Shown: one piece after another, positions 7,292-15,847 of the stretch | Layout of the letters: every line of letters begins with the position of its first letter | Numbering within the stretch: position 1 is the first letter of the stretch | Assembly: GCA_002499445.1 (NCBI GenBank) | Contig: DALS01000057.1 | Span: forward strand, 1 to 26,779 | Source of the DNA: Methanosarcina sp. UBA293 | GTDB lineage: Archaea > Halobacteriota > Methanosarcinia > Methanosarcinales > Methanosarcinaceae | DNA: 26,779 nucleotides | Reading direction: 5' to 3' | Made by a program: the position numbers and the translations under genes | Notes under the pieces: generated by a model | Told to the model about the DNA's origin: nothing | What the model saw: the letters and a program-made list of their open reading frames with translations, nothing else | The model's database searches: none

Positions 7292-10123
7292 TCAATAAAC
7301 TCTGATAGACTTTGATACTGGTGTGCTACTACCGGCACTGTTAGATGAAGCCAGACTCACAGTGTATGTACCTTTCTTCGTAAATGCATGCGTTATTTTT
7401 CCGGTTGTAGTAGTGACAGTAGTTCTAGTGTCAGAGAACGTCCACTTCCAGCTAGTAGGGTAATTTGTACTAGAGTCAGTGAATGTTACTACTTGCCCAC
7501 GTTTTACTTCTATTGGTGAGTAGCTGAAAGAAGCTACTGGTATAACATCACCTACTACCCGAGATGATGTTTTCGTCATTTCATAAAGTATTATGATATC
7601 ATAAACATCAATCAAACTGTCATTATTGAAATCAAAGAAAGCAACAAGAGCGTTTTCTTTTATCCAATTTATGTTGTCAGAGTATGCTACTACATCATCG
7701 AAATCCAGCATTCCGTCTCCATTGACATCCTCATAGAGGCCATCATCGTTCAGATCGGCCGGCGGATTAGTACATCCAGGGAATATGGGAAGTACTGGTA
7801 CTGGCTTTTCTGTAACGGTTATTGTAGCTAATTTTGAATTTGTACCGTTTCCATTGATTGCTGTCAGGTTAACCGTATAGTTTCCTTTCGTAAAGTAAAT
7901 ATGTACAGGATTCTGCTCTGTTGAGTTATTGCCGTCTCCAAAGTTCCAGTTTACAGAAGTTGCATATTCTGAACTGTCGTTAAATTGTACAGATAGAGGA
8001 GCAAAACCCTCAGTAATGTTGGCACTGAAATTAGCTACTGGAGCAATTGGTGCTGGTGGATGCACTGGAGTGTTTGTACCAGTAATCACGAATGTATGAG
8101 CTCCTGCGGTTGCAAGGGTTGCCGTAACATATGTGATACCAGTAAAACTATCCTGTTTAACGCTTGCGGCAACGCCATCACAAGTTGCAGAAACAACATT
8201 ACCCAATGTTGTTTTCAAAGTGAAATCAGTAATTGGTTGTGTGTTTGTGACAGTAATGGTTGTGACTGCGCCATCAACTGTACCAGTAATAGTTGATCCT
8301 CTAACACCATTTATATAATTTGCAAGTGTATTCATATTTGCAAAGTTTGGATTTGCCGCCTGCTGAGTGCTGAGGATAGTTGTTAGTCCAGATGTAAGTT
8401 CTGTAGACGTTACGCCCCAACCAGGAACTCCACAATTTGTAGCCATTCCCTGATAGTGTCCAGCAATTACGAAGTTCATTGGGAAGTTACCATACTTGAA
8501 CTGATTTGAGTGGACATTTACTGCATTGGCAAATTCTGCTCCTGTTGCGTAATCGAGATCTAATGTAGGAATTTCATATTCTATAAGATTTGTCTTTGCA
8601 TTATTCACAAGTACCTGTTTTGGTAAAAACAATGTGTTATCAGTTGGACTACCAGCAAGAGCACCATTTATACCATTCGATGTCTCAATGATAAAGCCAC
8701 TATTTGCTACAGCTTGCATTGAGTTGACACAATATGTGGTCATTGGGAATCGCCATGATGTAAACCCATAATCAGATGAACCAGCTGCATTATTTACAAT
8801 CGCTTTATCAGCGGCGACATTTGCCGTATAAGTAGCCAAAGACACACTATCTTTATCCCATACAGTCAAGTGTGGATGAAGTGTGTGAGTGTCACCATAT
8901 TGAGAGTAATAAGTGAGCCGAGGCCCTGTCATGTATGAACTAGGAATAATATAGAACGTATTAAGTGCACTTGGTGTGAGACCCAATGAGGTTTCTGCAT
9001 TAATCATTGGGTCTATTGTAGCTACATCCCATGGAACACATTCTACATCATCAACAGTGACAGTGAGTTGTTTATCACTGTTTGGATAAGTGACTTCAAC
9101 ACCGCTAGGATTCTGAGCAAATTTCATAATCCAAGCTTTAGTCTGAGTGAACAGTTTTGATGCGTTCTGAGCATCGAAGTAACTGGTAGTACCACCAGAG
9201 ATGAACATATTAGGATTGGAATATATTACACGAGCGCCATTGGATGGATTCTCGAATTTAACCAGCATTGCAGCACTTCCACATGACATAAGTACCTGAT
9301 AATTCATACCCGATATTGTTCCACTAGGAGTACTAAATGTTCTGAATATTGAAGACTGTGAAGCTGTACCTACAGGTTTAAATGTTGCTGGTAATCCATT
9401 AGTAATGTCGTCGGTATTAACTATAGTTATTGTGGTTTCACTGCTAGTCGTTCCACTCACAACATTTCCAAGAATACTTGTTAACTGGACACCGCTACCA
9501 CCAGTGACCGTAAGACACGGGTCATTTATGAACCAGACACATCCACCATTGTTGATATATTCCTGAATCTTATTTGCGGCAGCAGTAGACATTTGAGATA
9601 CTGGCACAATTAAAAGTTCATAGTTTCCAACAGTTAGTGTATTAAGACTTGTTGTAGTGTCTCCAATGTAATCTGGATTAAATTCACTCAACATTGCAGT
9701 TGTCATTGGGTCGAACGTTACAGCAACTCTAACAGCCTTGTTTTGAGATTCACTCCATACCCAATTTGTCATTGCAGGCATATATACTGCAATTTTCTTA
9801 GTATTATCAATCATAGTTCCAGAAGCAGAAGTAGATGTAAATGTTACAGCATTAGAAAAAGCTGTTTTAGATACAGGAACACTTGCAGGAGCTTTAACAA
9901 CACTTGCTGCTTTTATATTTTGTCCTGGAGGTAATATTTTACCTTGTGAAGTTTCTGGCACTGGGATATAATTTCTTTCGATTTCTAATGATCCATCGGT
10001 AATATTAGATGTAACTATTGACGAGTTATCCATTTCATTAGGTGCACCATAGGCCGGTCCGACTAAAATTAATATCATCAACATGGATATTATTGATTTA
10101 GGTAATATTATCCATCCCCCCAA
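7292..10123 (-). CDS. Secreted polysaccharide deacetylase-like protein with PKD and dockerin-like modules
   Basis: This large exported protein has 943 residues. Residues 1-26 form a signal peptide (I-I-S-M-L-M-I-L-I-L-V-G-P-A-Y-G-A). Residues 110-200 have an amidotransferase-like alpha/beta pattern (Y-E-L-L-I-V-P-V-S, G-G-C-V-W-F-I-N-D). Residues 350-560 show NodB/CE4-like motifs in normal order: T-V-D-D (356-359), H-P-H (416-418), W-R-F-P (457-460) and I-A-G-H (553-556). A PKD domain (about 694-773, V-N-W-N-F-G-D-G) is followed by two calcium-loop repeats like dockerin type I (789-850, D-V-N-G-D-G-M-L-D-F-D-D and F-D-F-N-N-D-S-L-I-D) and a second PKD domain (861-943, S-W-K-W-T-F-S-D). The neighbouring polymerase and chitosanase suggest it acts on an amino-sugar polymer at the cell surface. 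Function is inferred; the modules are visible. Repeats A and B flank the gene. Confidence 0.8.
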   Translation of the reverse strand: MGGWIILPKSIISMLMILILVGPAYGAPNEMDNSSIVTSNITDGSLEIERNYIPVPETSQGKILPPGQNIKAASVVKAPASVPVSKTAFSNAVTFTSTSASGTMIDNTKKIAVYMPAMTNWVWSESQNKAVRVAVTFDPMTTAMLSEFNPDYIGDTTTSLNTLTVGNYELLIVPVSQMSTAAANKIQEYINNGGCVWFINDPCLTVTGGSGVQLTSILGNVVSGTTSSETTITIVNTDDITNGLPATFKPVGTASQSSIFRTFSTPSGTISGMNYQVLMSCGSAAMLVKFENPSNGARVIYSNPNMFISGGTTSYFDAQNASKLFTQTKAWIMKFAQNPSGVEVTYPNSDKQLTVTVDDVECVPWDVATIDPMINAETSLGLTPSALNTFYIIPSSYMTGPRLTYYSQYGDTHTLHPHLTVWDKDSVSLATYTANVAADKAIVNNAAGSSDYGFTSWRFPMTTYCVNSMQAVANSGFIIETSNGINGALAGSPTDNTLFLPKQVLVNNAKTNLIEYEIPTLDLDYATGAEFANAVNVHSNQFKYGNFPMNFVIAGHYQGMATNCGVPGWGVTSTELTSGLTTILSTQQAANPNFANMNTLANYINGVRGSTITGTVDGAVTTITVTNTQPITDFTLKTTLGNVVSATCDGVAASVKQDSFTGITYVTATLATAGAHTFVITGTNTPVHPPAPIAPVANFSANITEGFAPLSVQFNDSSEYATSVNWNFGDGNNSTEQNPVHIYFTKGNYTVNLTAINGNGTNSKLATITVTEKPVPVLPIFPGCTNPPADLNDDGLYEDVNGDGMLDFDDVVAYSDNINWIKENALVAFFDFNNDSLIDVYDIIILYEMTKTSSRVVGDVIPVASFSYSPIEVKRGQVVTFTDSSTNYPTSWKWTFSDTRTTVTTTTGKITHAFTKKGTYTVSLASSNSAGSSTPVSKSIRVY

Positions 10124-10202
10124 TTATATAGTTAAATTTGTTTTAATATGGTCACTTGCGACTTAAAATTCATAAGATACTAAAGGTATATAGACGTACC
10201 TG

Positions 10203-10267
10203 TTCTGCTGCAAAAATTTATAATGTAGAAGTAAAAATTTAGTTTCACAGCAAAAAAGCATAAAAAG
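10203..10267. mobile_element. Partial copy (B) of the element at 7142, direct orientation
   Basis: About 62 bp starting TTCTGCTGCAAAAATT match copy A (7145-7206) at roughly 90 percent in the same orientation. The right end was not found before the next repeat starts at 10299. The two copies bracket the secreted deacetylase-like gene. Confidence 0.6.
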
Positions 10268-10298
10268 ACAGAATATTTCTAAGATGCCATCTAGATTT

Positions 10299-10428
10299 GG
10301 CTGTGTTGCAAAAATAATATTTCCGCAGTTTGATACTATAACTCTTTCCTTTGTGTATAATTTCCCTAGTGATGAAATTGATCAACTTTCCTAATTGTGA
10401 ATGTTTACACTGATTTCGTAACAAAGCC
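10299..10428. mobile_element. 130-bp repeat with terminal inverted repeats (copy C)
   Basis: The left end GGCTGTGTTGCAAAAAT and the reverse-complemented right end GGCTTTGTTACGAAAT form imperfect terminal inverted repeats. The interior matches copy D (16779-16911) at about 80 percent in direct orientation. On the minus strand the interior can be read as about 40 residues (K-H-S-Q-L-G-K-L-I-N), possibly part of an old transposase or a chance frame. Confidence 0.6.
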
Positions 10429-10625
10429 ATGTTTTTTATAATAGAACCAATCAATGGGCTTCACGTTTCTGTTTTTTACATCTATGAGAAAAATAAGTTT
10501 TTTATCTATCCTTCTTCAGGTAGTTTGTATCGTTCTGCTACGCTTGCGAGACAGAACACTAAAGACAGAGAAATAGATTCTAGAAAAAAGGAAATATTTT
10601 TAGTAGTGGAATGCTCCCTTAAAAT

Positions 10626-10915
10626 TCAGTTTGCCAATTTCTGATATACTCTTCCTAAAAAACCGTTGCCCTGAATTCTGATCTTGGCTTGTTTATTATT
10701 TACACCTTTTGAATCCGGAAGTTCCTGAAATTTCCAACGGTGACTTTCGCTTTAAAATTTATATATTTAGCAGCATCTCCTAGGTCCAGTATATTCTCCA
10801 GATAAACTTTTGAACTATTTCTTTCAGCTTTTCTTTCTTTTTGATCTCAATTTTCCTGTGCACATGCGTGACTAAAATCTTTAATTTCCTCAATCTCCCT
10901 AGCCTTATTTTCCAT
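10626..10915 (-). pseudogene. Decayed coding tract, family not recognised
   Basis: On the minus strand, protein-like sequence can be followed only by changing frame: M-E-N-K-A-R-E-I-E-E-I-K-D-F from ATG 10915, then K-I-E-I-K-K-K-E-K-L-K-E-I-V-Q-K, then V-Y-L-E-N-I-L-D-L-G-D-A-A-K-Y-I-N-F-K-A-K, then L-P-D-S-K-G-V-N-N-K-Q and finally G-F-L-G-R-V-Y-Q-K-L-A-N with stop 10626. At least two frameshifts are needed. The rest of 10429-11018 holds no gene that I can support. Confidence 0.3.
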
Positions 10916-11018
10916 TTGAGTATGTAGTCATCTCCGCTTAAGGATCTTAATAAGAAGCAAAACCAAAAATAGTAAGATAAGAATCTTAGTGCGCATGTGG
11001 CAACTAAGATATGTTCGT

Positions 11019-13049
11019 TTATTTCGCTTTTATGTGTCTTCTTCCGTGTTTAATATTTAGTCCAATACCTGTGATATAGAGCACATAAAAATAACTAAGC
11101 ACAAACACTTTTAATATTGGATAAATAATCATATACGGAACTACCATCAACATTAGCATTTTATTGTGCCTTAAGAATATTGAAATCATTGCACTATTAA
11201 TTAGCATTAATATTGAGAAACAAATAAGTCCTTTTATCATAAAACCATAGATATTTCCATATTGAGTCAAGAAATATGGCATGACTAAAATCATTATAAG
11301 AGAGCATAAACTCATAACAAAGCTAAGATAACTATAAATCATCCACGGATTCGTGATAGCCCATTTTTTATGGATACGCCACACTTGAAGGTTACCGTAC
11401 CACCACCTTGTTCGTTGTTTATACCACTGCTTAATGGTTTCAGGCGCATTTGTATAAATTTTAGCGTATTGATCTAATTTTATCATGAATTTACTTTCAC
11501 GCGCGCTTGCCGAGAAATCTGCGTCTTCTAATATTGTATCATTAGTGTACTGTATTTGGTCACATACATGACGCTTTACTGCTGTAATGGGACCAGGACA
11601 CACAACTATTTCATCAGTCAAACTTTGGAGGTATCTGACAATTTCTTGTTCAATATGATATTCTATCTTCTGACAACAATTAATGAAGCTAAATTTCTCA
11701 GGTTTATTAATTAACACTTGCCCTGTGACTATGTCTGCATCTGGATGTGCACTAAAGCACCTCATTATTGATGATACCGCATCAATGCACATATTTGAGT
11801 CACCATCACTAAATAATATAATGTCTCCTTTTGCAATCTTAATACCCTCATTGAGTGCACTAGCCTTTCCAACATTCTGTTTTAAATCCAAGAGGGTTAT
11901 AGGATATTGTGAAGCTATAGCAGCTGTTCTGTCCGTCGATCCATCGTTTACGACAATGATTTCTTTTGCGCCTTTATAATCTTGATTCAACAACGACTCA
12001 ATACATCTACCAATTGATTTTTGTTCATTATAAGCGGGAACTATGATCGTTAACAGATCAGGATATTTTATTTCTGTCTTCAGTAGTTGCTTATCAGATT
12101 CTCTTTTAAATCTACTTGTTATTAGCTTCCATATAACAAAGAAAACTAAAGGGAATGTGCCAAACACCAAGAAAAACAGCAAATACGCTTGCATAATTCT
12201 ATTTACCGATACATGAAAAATATATAGATCGATATTTATATCATTTTTAACTAAAGGCATTGCAGGAATTACAGCTAACACTACTTCACCAACAGAAGAA
12301 TATTTGCGCAGTGCAGCCATATCTTGAATAACTTCTGGCTTTGTATTGGCATCTATGTCGTCCATTCTTACTAATATATTTCTATTCTTAGTTTTCGCAA
12401 GATAGTTGTTTAAGAATAATTTAGTATGTACATTCCAATCTTGAGAGTGAACCATTATAATATGTGGATTATCTTCTTCTATCTTCTTTACAGCTTCTAT
12501 ATATCTTAAATCAGTATCATGCGTCATATTACGCCATTCCCATGTATATTCATATAGAATGGCACCATCAAATGGTATTGTCAAACCTGCGTTTGCGACA
12601 TCTTCTATTACATTTGACGGTTCTGACACATTCGAAACTTGGTATGGAGCTACAAATATTGCAGTGTTAAGTCCAGCTTTGTTAAAAGTATTTACTGCGT
12701 TGTGTAAATTTTTAGTGGCTTCAGCATGTGTCAGGTTGCTATAATCTTCATGCACCCAGCCATGTATTGCTACAACGACACCATCAGCTTTTGCAATCTG
12801 CAATGAATCAAGTAACTCCGGAACTTTTAAAATCGTCGTATGTCCATCAGTATATCCATCGTCTTGCGAAATATTATATTGTGTTATTATAGCGCCAACG
12901 CCAAATGTAATAATTATAGCTAATATTAACGATAATGCTATGCACAACCTACCACTTAATTTAGTTTTAATTTCCACCACCTTTGATGTTATATCGTCAT
13001 AACTGTATTTAAAAATATTGATATTATTATCTATAATCCTAATATTCAA
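11019..13049 (-). CDS. Membrane fusion of NodB/DUF2334-like deacetylase and processive GT2 glycosyltransferase
   Basis: The protein has 676 residues. TM1 (35-57) leads to an outer domain (60-280), then TM2 (287-310), a cytoplasmic GT2 domain (332-550) and about four C-terminal helices. GT2 motifs are V-P-A-Y-N-E, V-N-D-G-S (367-371), D-G-D (415-417), E-D-A-D (508-511) and Q-R-T-R-W (545-549), the mark of processive synthases such as NodC, PgaC and hyaluronan synthase. The outer domain has deacetylase-like motifs H-G-W-V-H (96-100), F-V-A-P-Y (132-136), E-Y-T-W-E-W (167-172), M-V-H-S (199-202) and then R-M-D-D-I-D (228-233). The D-D motif, usually first, comes last, as in a circular permutation. 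The likely role is polymer synthesis with deacetylation at the membrane. The start used is TTG 13049 after AGGTAGGT; a GTG near residue 24 is possible. It is divergent from the sugar-nucleotide genes. Confidence 0.85.
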   Translation of the reverse strand: MNIRIIDNNINIFKYSYDDITSKVVEIKTKLSGRLCIALSLILAIIITFGVGAIITQYNISQDDGYTDGHTTILKVPELLDSLQIAKADGVVVAIHGWVHEDYSNLTHAEATKNLHNAVNTFNKAGLNTAIFVAPYQVSNVSEPSNVIEDVANAGLTIPFDGAILYEYTWEWRNMTHDTDLRYIEAVKKIEEDNPHIIMVHSQDWNVHTKLFLNNYLAKTKNRNILVRMDDIDANTKPEVIQDMAALRKYSSVGEVVLAVIPAMPLVKNDINIDLYIFHVSVNRIMQAYLLFFLVFGTFPLVFFVIWKLITSRFKRESDKQLLKTEIKYPDLLTIIVPAYNEQKSIGRCIESLLNQDYKGAKEIIVVNDGSTDRTAAIASQYPITLLDLKQNVGKASALNEGIKIAKGDIILFSDGDSNMCIDAVSSIMRCFSAHPDADIVTGQVLINKPEKFSFINCCQKIEYHIEQEIVRYLQSLTDEIVVCPGPITAVKRHVCDQIQYTNDTILEDADFSASARESKFMIKLDQYAKIYTNAPETIKQWYKQRTRWWYGNLQVWRIHKKWAITNPWMIYSYLSFVMSLCSLIMILVMPYFLTQYGNIYGFMIKGLICFSILMLINSAMISIFLRHNKMLMLMVVPYMIIYPILKVFVLSYFYVLYITGIGLNIKHGRRHIKAK

Positions 13050-13124
13050 TACCTACCTATAATTAGAATTTATTATTCATATATGATTATTTATTATCCG
13101 ACTGTATGTATAACCATCTGTTGG

Positions 13125-13140
13125 TAAAAAATATATGTAA
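13125..13140 (+). promoter_or_regulatory. Candidate TATA element for the sugar-nucleotide operon
   Basis: AAAAAATATATG in the 164-bp divergent gap lies about 80 bp before ATG 13214, giving a leader of roughly 50 nt. The gene has GGAAGTGGGGT upstream of its start. The opposite strand of the gap must hold the glycosyltransferase promoter. Confidence 0.35.
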
Positions 13141-13213
13141 ATTTTTCTAATTATGTTAATTTGTAACTAAAATAAAACAGATTAGGCTGTGAAAGGAAGT
13201 GGGGTAATTCACA

Positions 13214-14143
13214 ATGAAATCAATAATAACTGGCGGAGCGGGCTTTATTGGTTCTCACTTATGCGACCTTTTGCTTTCAAAAGGGCATGAAGTGGTGTGT
13301 GTCGACAATTTAATCACAGGCAGTGTAAAAAACATTGAGCATATTAAGTCAGATAATTTTACTTATATGCAACACGATGTAACTAAACCGTTTCATTATG
13401 CTGGCGAAGTTGATTATGTATTTCATCTTGCAAGTCCAGCGACATTTAAGATGTGTGTCGAAGCTCCAACTGCAATCATGAAAGTCAATTCTGAAGGAAC
13501 TTTCAATATGTTGGAGTTTGCTAAAGAAAAACAAGCACGCTTCCTGCTTGCATCAACATCGGAAGTTTATGGCGATCCCCTTGTAAATCCTCAATCTGAA
13601 GCATATTGGGGGAATGTGAGTTGTACTGGTCCAAGAAGTGTCTACGACGAAGCAAAGAGGTTTGCTGAATCCATCACAATGACGTACTACCGTTATTGTG
13701 GTGTAGATACACGGATTGTCCGTATATTTAACACATACGGACCAAGAATGCAGATAAAAGATAGCAGAGTCATACCGAATTTCGTCAATCAGGCGCTTTC
13801 CGGTGATGACATTACCATATATGGTGATGGCTCTTATACTCGCTCTTTCTGCTATGCAACTGATGAGGCAGAAGGAATTTACAGGTTGATGATGTCTGAC
13901 TGCGCAGAGCCTGTTAACATTGGAAACGAGCATGAGATGACTATACTTGAACTTGCTAAGATGATTCTCGGAGTCACAGGGAGTAAATCAAAGATTATCC
14001 ACAAGGATTCATTGACAGACGACCCAAAACTTAGATGTCCAGACATCAGCAGAGCTAAAAATGTGCTAAGTTGGGAGCCTAAAGTTGGCTTAGAAGAAGG
14101 GCTCACTAATACAGTTGAGTATTTCAAAAGTGTAAGGGTTTGA
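13214..14143 (+). CDS. UDP-glucuronate decarboxylase-like SDR enzyme (UXS family)
   Basis: This is a cytoplasmic extended short-chain dehydrogenase of 309 residues. The NAD-binding motif is G-G-A-G-F-I-G-S-H (7-15). S-T-S-E-V-Y-G-D-P (114-122), the Y-W-G-N-V segment (131-135) and G-P-R-S-V-Y-D-E-A-K-R (139-149; catalytic Tyr144 and Lys148) follow the UXS pattern more closely than GalE or RmlB. UXS enzymes oxidise and decarboxylate UDP-glucuronate to UDP-xylose. Because the next gene resembles UDP-GlcNAc dehydrogenases, the substrate may be UDP-GlcNAc-uronate instead, giving UDP-N-acetyl-xylosamine; this is inference. A 4-epimerase remains possible. The start is supported by a GGGGT ribosome binding site. 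The next start lies about 20 bp downstream, so the two genes are co-transcribed. Confidence 0.85.
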   Translation: MKSIITGGAGFIGSHLCDLLLSKGHEVVCVDNLITGSVKNIEHIKSDNFTYMQHDVTKPFHYAGEVDYVFHLASPATFKMCVEAPTAIMKVNSEGTFNMLEFAKEKQARFLLASTSEVYGDPLVNPQSEAYWGNVSCTGPRSVYDEAKRFAESITMTYYRYCGVDTRIVRIFNTYGPRMQIKDSRVIPNFVNQALSGDDITIYGDGSYTRSFCYATDEAEGIYRLMMSDCAEPVNIGNEHEMTILELAKMILGVTGSKSKIIHKDSLTDDPKLRCPDISRAKNVLSWEPKVGLEEGLTNTVEYFKSVRV

Positions 14144-14165
14144 GTAAGTGGGATGGGGGATTAAC

Positions 14166-15566
14166 GTGGATAAATTGATTAGTAAAATAAATGATAATTC
14201 TGCTGTTGTCGGAATAATGGGATTAGGTTATGTTGGACTTCCACTGGCAATGGTTTTTGCTAAGAAGTTTAACGTGATTGGATATGATGTTAGTGAAAAT
14301 ACTGTCACAACGCTCAAAAGTGGCAAATCACATATAAAAGATATATCATCAGATGTGCTTAATACTTATCTTGGTTCTTCATTTCATCCCACAAGTAATG
14401 TAAATGACTTAAACAAGTGCGATTTCTTCATAATCTGTGTGCCGACACCACTCAATGGAAATCATGAGCCTGATTTGAGGTATGTTGAAAGTGCAACAAT
14501 AACGATTTCCAAGATTCTCAGGAAGGATCAGTTCGTTGTTCTTGAAAGCACAACTTATCCAGGTACGACAGAAGAAGTGCTTGTGCCTATTTTGGAAGAG
14601 AGCGGGCTTAAAGCTGGAGTACACTTTGGCGTCGCACATTCACCAGAAAGAATCGATCCAGGTAATACATATAATGTAGAAGATATTCCTAAAGTCGTCG
14701 GTGGTATAAATCAAGAATGTACCGAGATTGCAACAATGATGTATGGTGCCGTGCTTAAGCATATAGTGCCAGTTACTAATGCGAGAACTGCTGAAGCTGC
14801 CAAAATCTTAGAGAATACTTTCAGGTGTGTGAATATTGCACTCATAAATGAAATGTCTTTGATTTTTGACATGATGGATATTAATACGTGGGAAGTTGTT
14901 CAAACTGCTGCAACTAAACCATATGGGTTTATGTCATTCTATCCAGGTCCTGGCATTGGAGGACATTGTATTCCACTTGACCCATACTATCTGTCATATC
15001 AAGCAAAAAAACTAGGCTTCATGCCTCGATTTATTGAAATAGCAGCTGAAATAAATCACTATATGAAGATATACACAGTAAACGTTGCTAGAGAAGCATT
15101 GCATAACGTTGGTAAACAACTACGTAGTTCTAATATTGCTGTGTTTGGTCTAGCATACAAGAAAAACATAGACGATGCAAGAGAATCACCTGCACTGTAT
15201 GTTATTGAATCGCTTAAAAACCTTGGTTCAAATGTAACAGTTTATGATCCACATATCAGTGCATTCAAGACACCGTTCGGTACTCTATTCAGTCAAAATA
15301 GCATCGAAGAAACATTGAAAGATGCTGACTGTGCTATCTTCCTTGTCGACCACGATGAATACCGTAACATAGACCAAGAAACCATTACTGCACTCATGAG
15401 GCATCCCATAATTATTGATTGTAAGAATATATTTGATAAACACCATGATATACCGTGTTACGGAATAGGTAAGGGAAGCGTACAATCACTCATGAAGTCT
15501 CCCATCATTATTGATGAGCCTATCCCAAAACCTATTCCCATTCACACATCCATAAGGCTGCCATGA
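14166..15566 (+). CDS. UDP-N-acetylglucosamine/UDP-sugar 6-dehydrogenase (WbpA type)
   Basis: This NAD-dependent enzyme oxidises C6 of a UDP-sugar twice to a uronate. Motifs are G-L-G-Y-V-G-L-P-L (Rossmann), C-V-P-T-P-L, E-S-T-T-Y-P-G-T-T, S-P-E-R-I-D-P-G-N and G-G-H-C-I-P with the catalytic Cys (residue 268), then the C-terminal F-G-L-A-Y-K-K-N-I-D-D-A-R-E-S-P domain. E-R-I-D-P-G-N and the overall pattern fit WbpA/WbpO-type dehydrogenases of N-acetylated sugars, though UDP-glucose is not excluded. I chose GTG 14166 because GGGGGA ends five bases before it; GTG 14148 would add six residues. The last ~20 residues are unusually Pro/Ile-rich (I-D-E-P-I-P-K-P-I-P-I). Part of the 3' end is duplicated at 15651-15719. 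Confidence 0.9.
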   Translation: MDKLISKINDNSAVVGIMGLGYVGLPLAMVFAKKFNVIGYDVSENTVTTLKSGKSHIKDISSDVLNTYLGSSFHPTSNVNDLNKCDFFIICVPTPLNGNHEPDLRYVESATITISKILRKDQFVVLESTTYPGTTEEVLVPILEESGLKAGVHFGVAHSPERIDPGNTYNVEDIPKVVGGINQECTEIATMMYGAVLKHIVPVTNARTAEAAKILENTFRCVNIALINEMSLIFDMMDINTWEVVQTAATKPYGFMSFYPGPGIGGHCIPLDPYYLSYQAKKLGFMPRFIEIAAEINHYMKIYTVNVAREALHNVGKQLRSSNIAVFGLAYKKNIDDARESPALYVIESLKNLGSNVTVYDPHISAFKTPFGTLFSQNSIEETLKDADCAIFLVDHDEYRNIDQETITALMRHPIIIDCKNIFDKHHDIPCYGIGKGSVQSLMKSPIIIDEPIPKPIPIHTSIRLP

Positions 15567-15650
15567 CCATTTTCCTGCTTAGTATCACGATTGATTATCT
15601 TAAAATCGAGGTTCAAAGAAGTGGTTTTTGATTTTTGGGATTCGCTCGTT

Positions 15651-15719
15651 TGTAAGAATATATATTGATAAACGCGATGGTATAACGTACTACAGAATAG
15701 GTAAGAAAAGCATACAATA
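15651..15719 (+). pseudogene. Duplicated 3' fragment of the UDP-sugar dehydrogenase gene
   Basis: This stretch matches 15420-15488, inside the dehydrogenase gene, at about 80 percent over roughly 69 bp (TGTAAGAATATAT, GATAAAC, GAATAGGTAAG). It is broken by indels and stops. It is probably a leftover from a second dehydrogenase copy or from recombination with a related polysaccharide cluster. Confidence 0.65.
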
Positions 15720-15729
15720 ATAAAAACAA

Positions 15730-15751
15730 GAAGCTCACGAATGTGAGCTTC
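15730..15751 (+). terminator. 9-bp perfect hairpin after the dehydrogenase gene
   Basis: GAAGCTCAC (15730-15738) and GTGAGCTTC (15743-15751) form a perfect stem with a GAAT loop, and a C/T-rich tract follows. It likely ends the sugar-nucleotide operon before the chitosanase gene. Confidence 0.5.
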
Positions 15752-15762
15752 ATTCTCCTATT

Positions 15763-15792
15763 TAATACAGTTAATATAGCTAATACAGTTAA
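15763..15792. repeat. Direct repeats upstream of the chitosanase gene
   Basis: TAATACAGTTAA occurs at 15763-15774 and again at 15781-15792, spaced 18 bp apart. The sites lie 56-85 bp before the chitosanase start and could be paired binding sites for a regulator. No known operator is recognised. Confidence 0.45.
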
Positions 15793-15847
15793 CGTGTGTT
15801 ATTAGGAATTATTGCGTTCTTATAGTTATGCATAATAAGGATGTGTA

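Noticed and set aside
8060..8318. Cys-rich plus-strand frames opposite the deacetylase-like gene
   Set aside because: They are antisense to Thr/Val-rich repeats of a well-supported secreted protein; the Cys content comes from complementing those codons.
10532..10557. GTTCTG...CAGAAC inverted repeat resembling insertion-element ends
   Set aside because: Only 6 bp of pairing and no continuation of the IS6-like terminus, so it cannot be separated from chance.
10429..10644. 71-residue plus-strand open frame
   Set aside because: No ribosome binding site, low-complexity hydrophobic sequence, starts at the end of repeat C and overlaps decayed minus-strand coding sequence.
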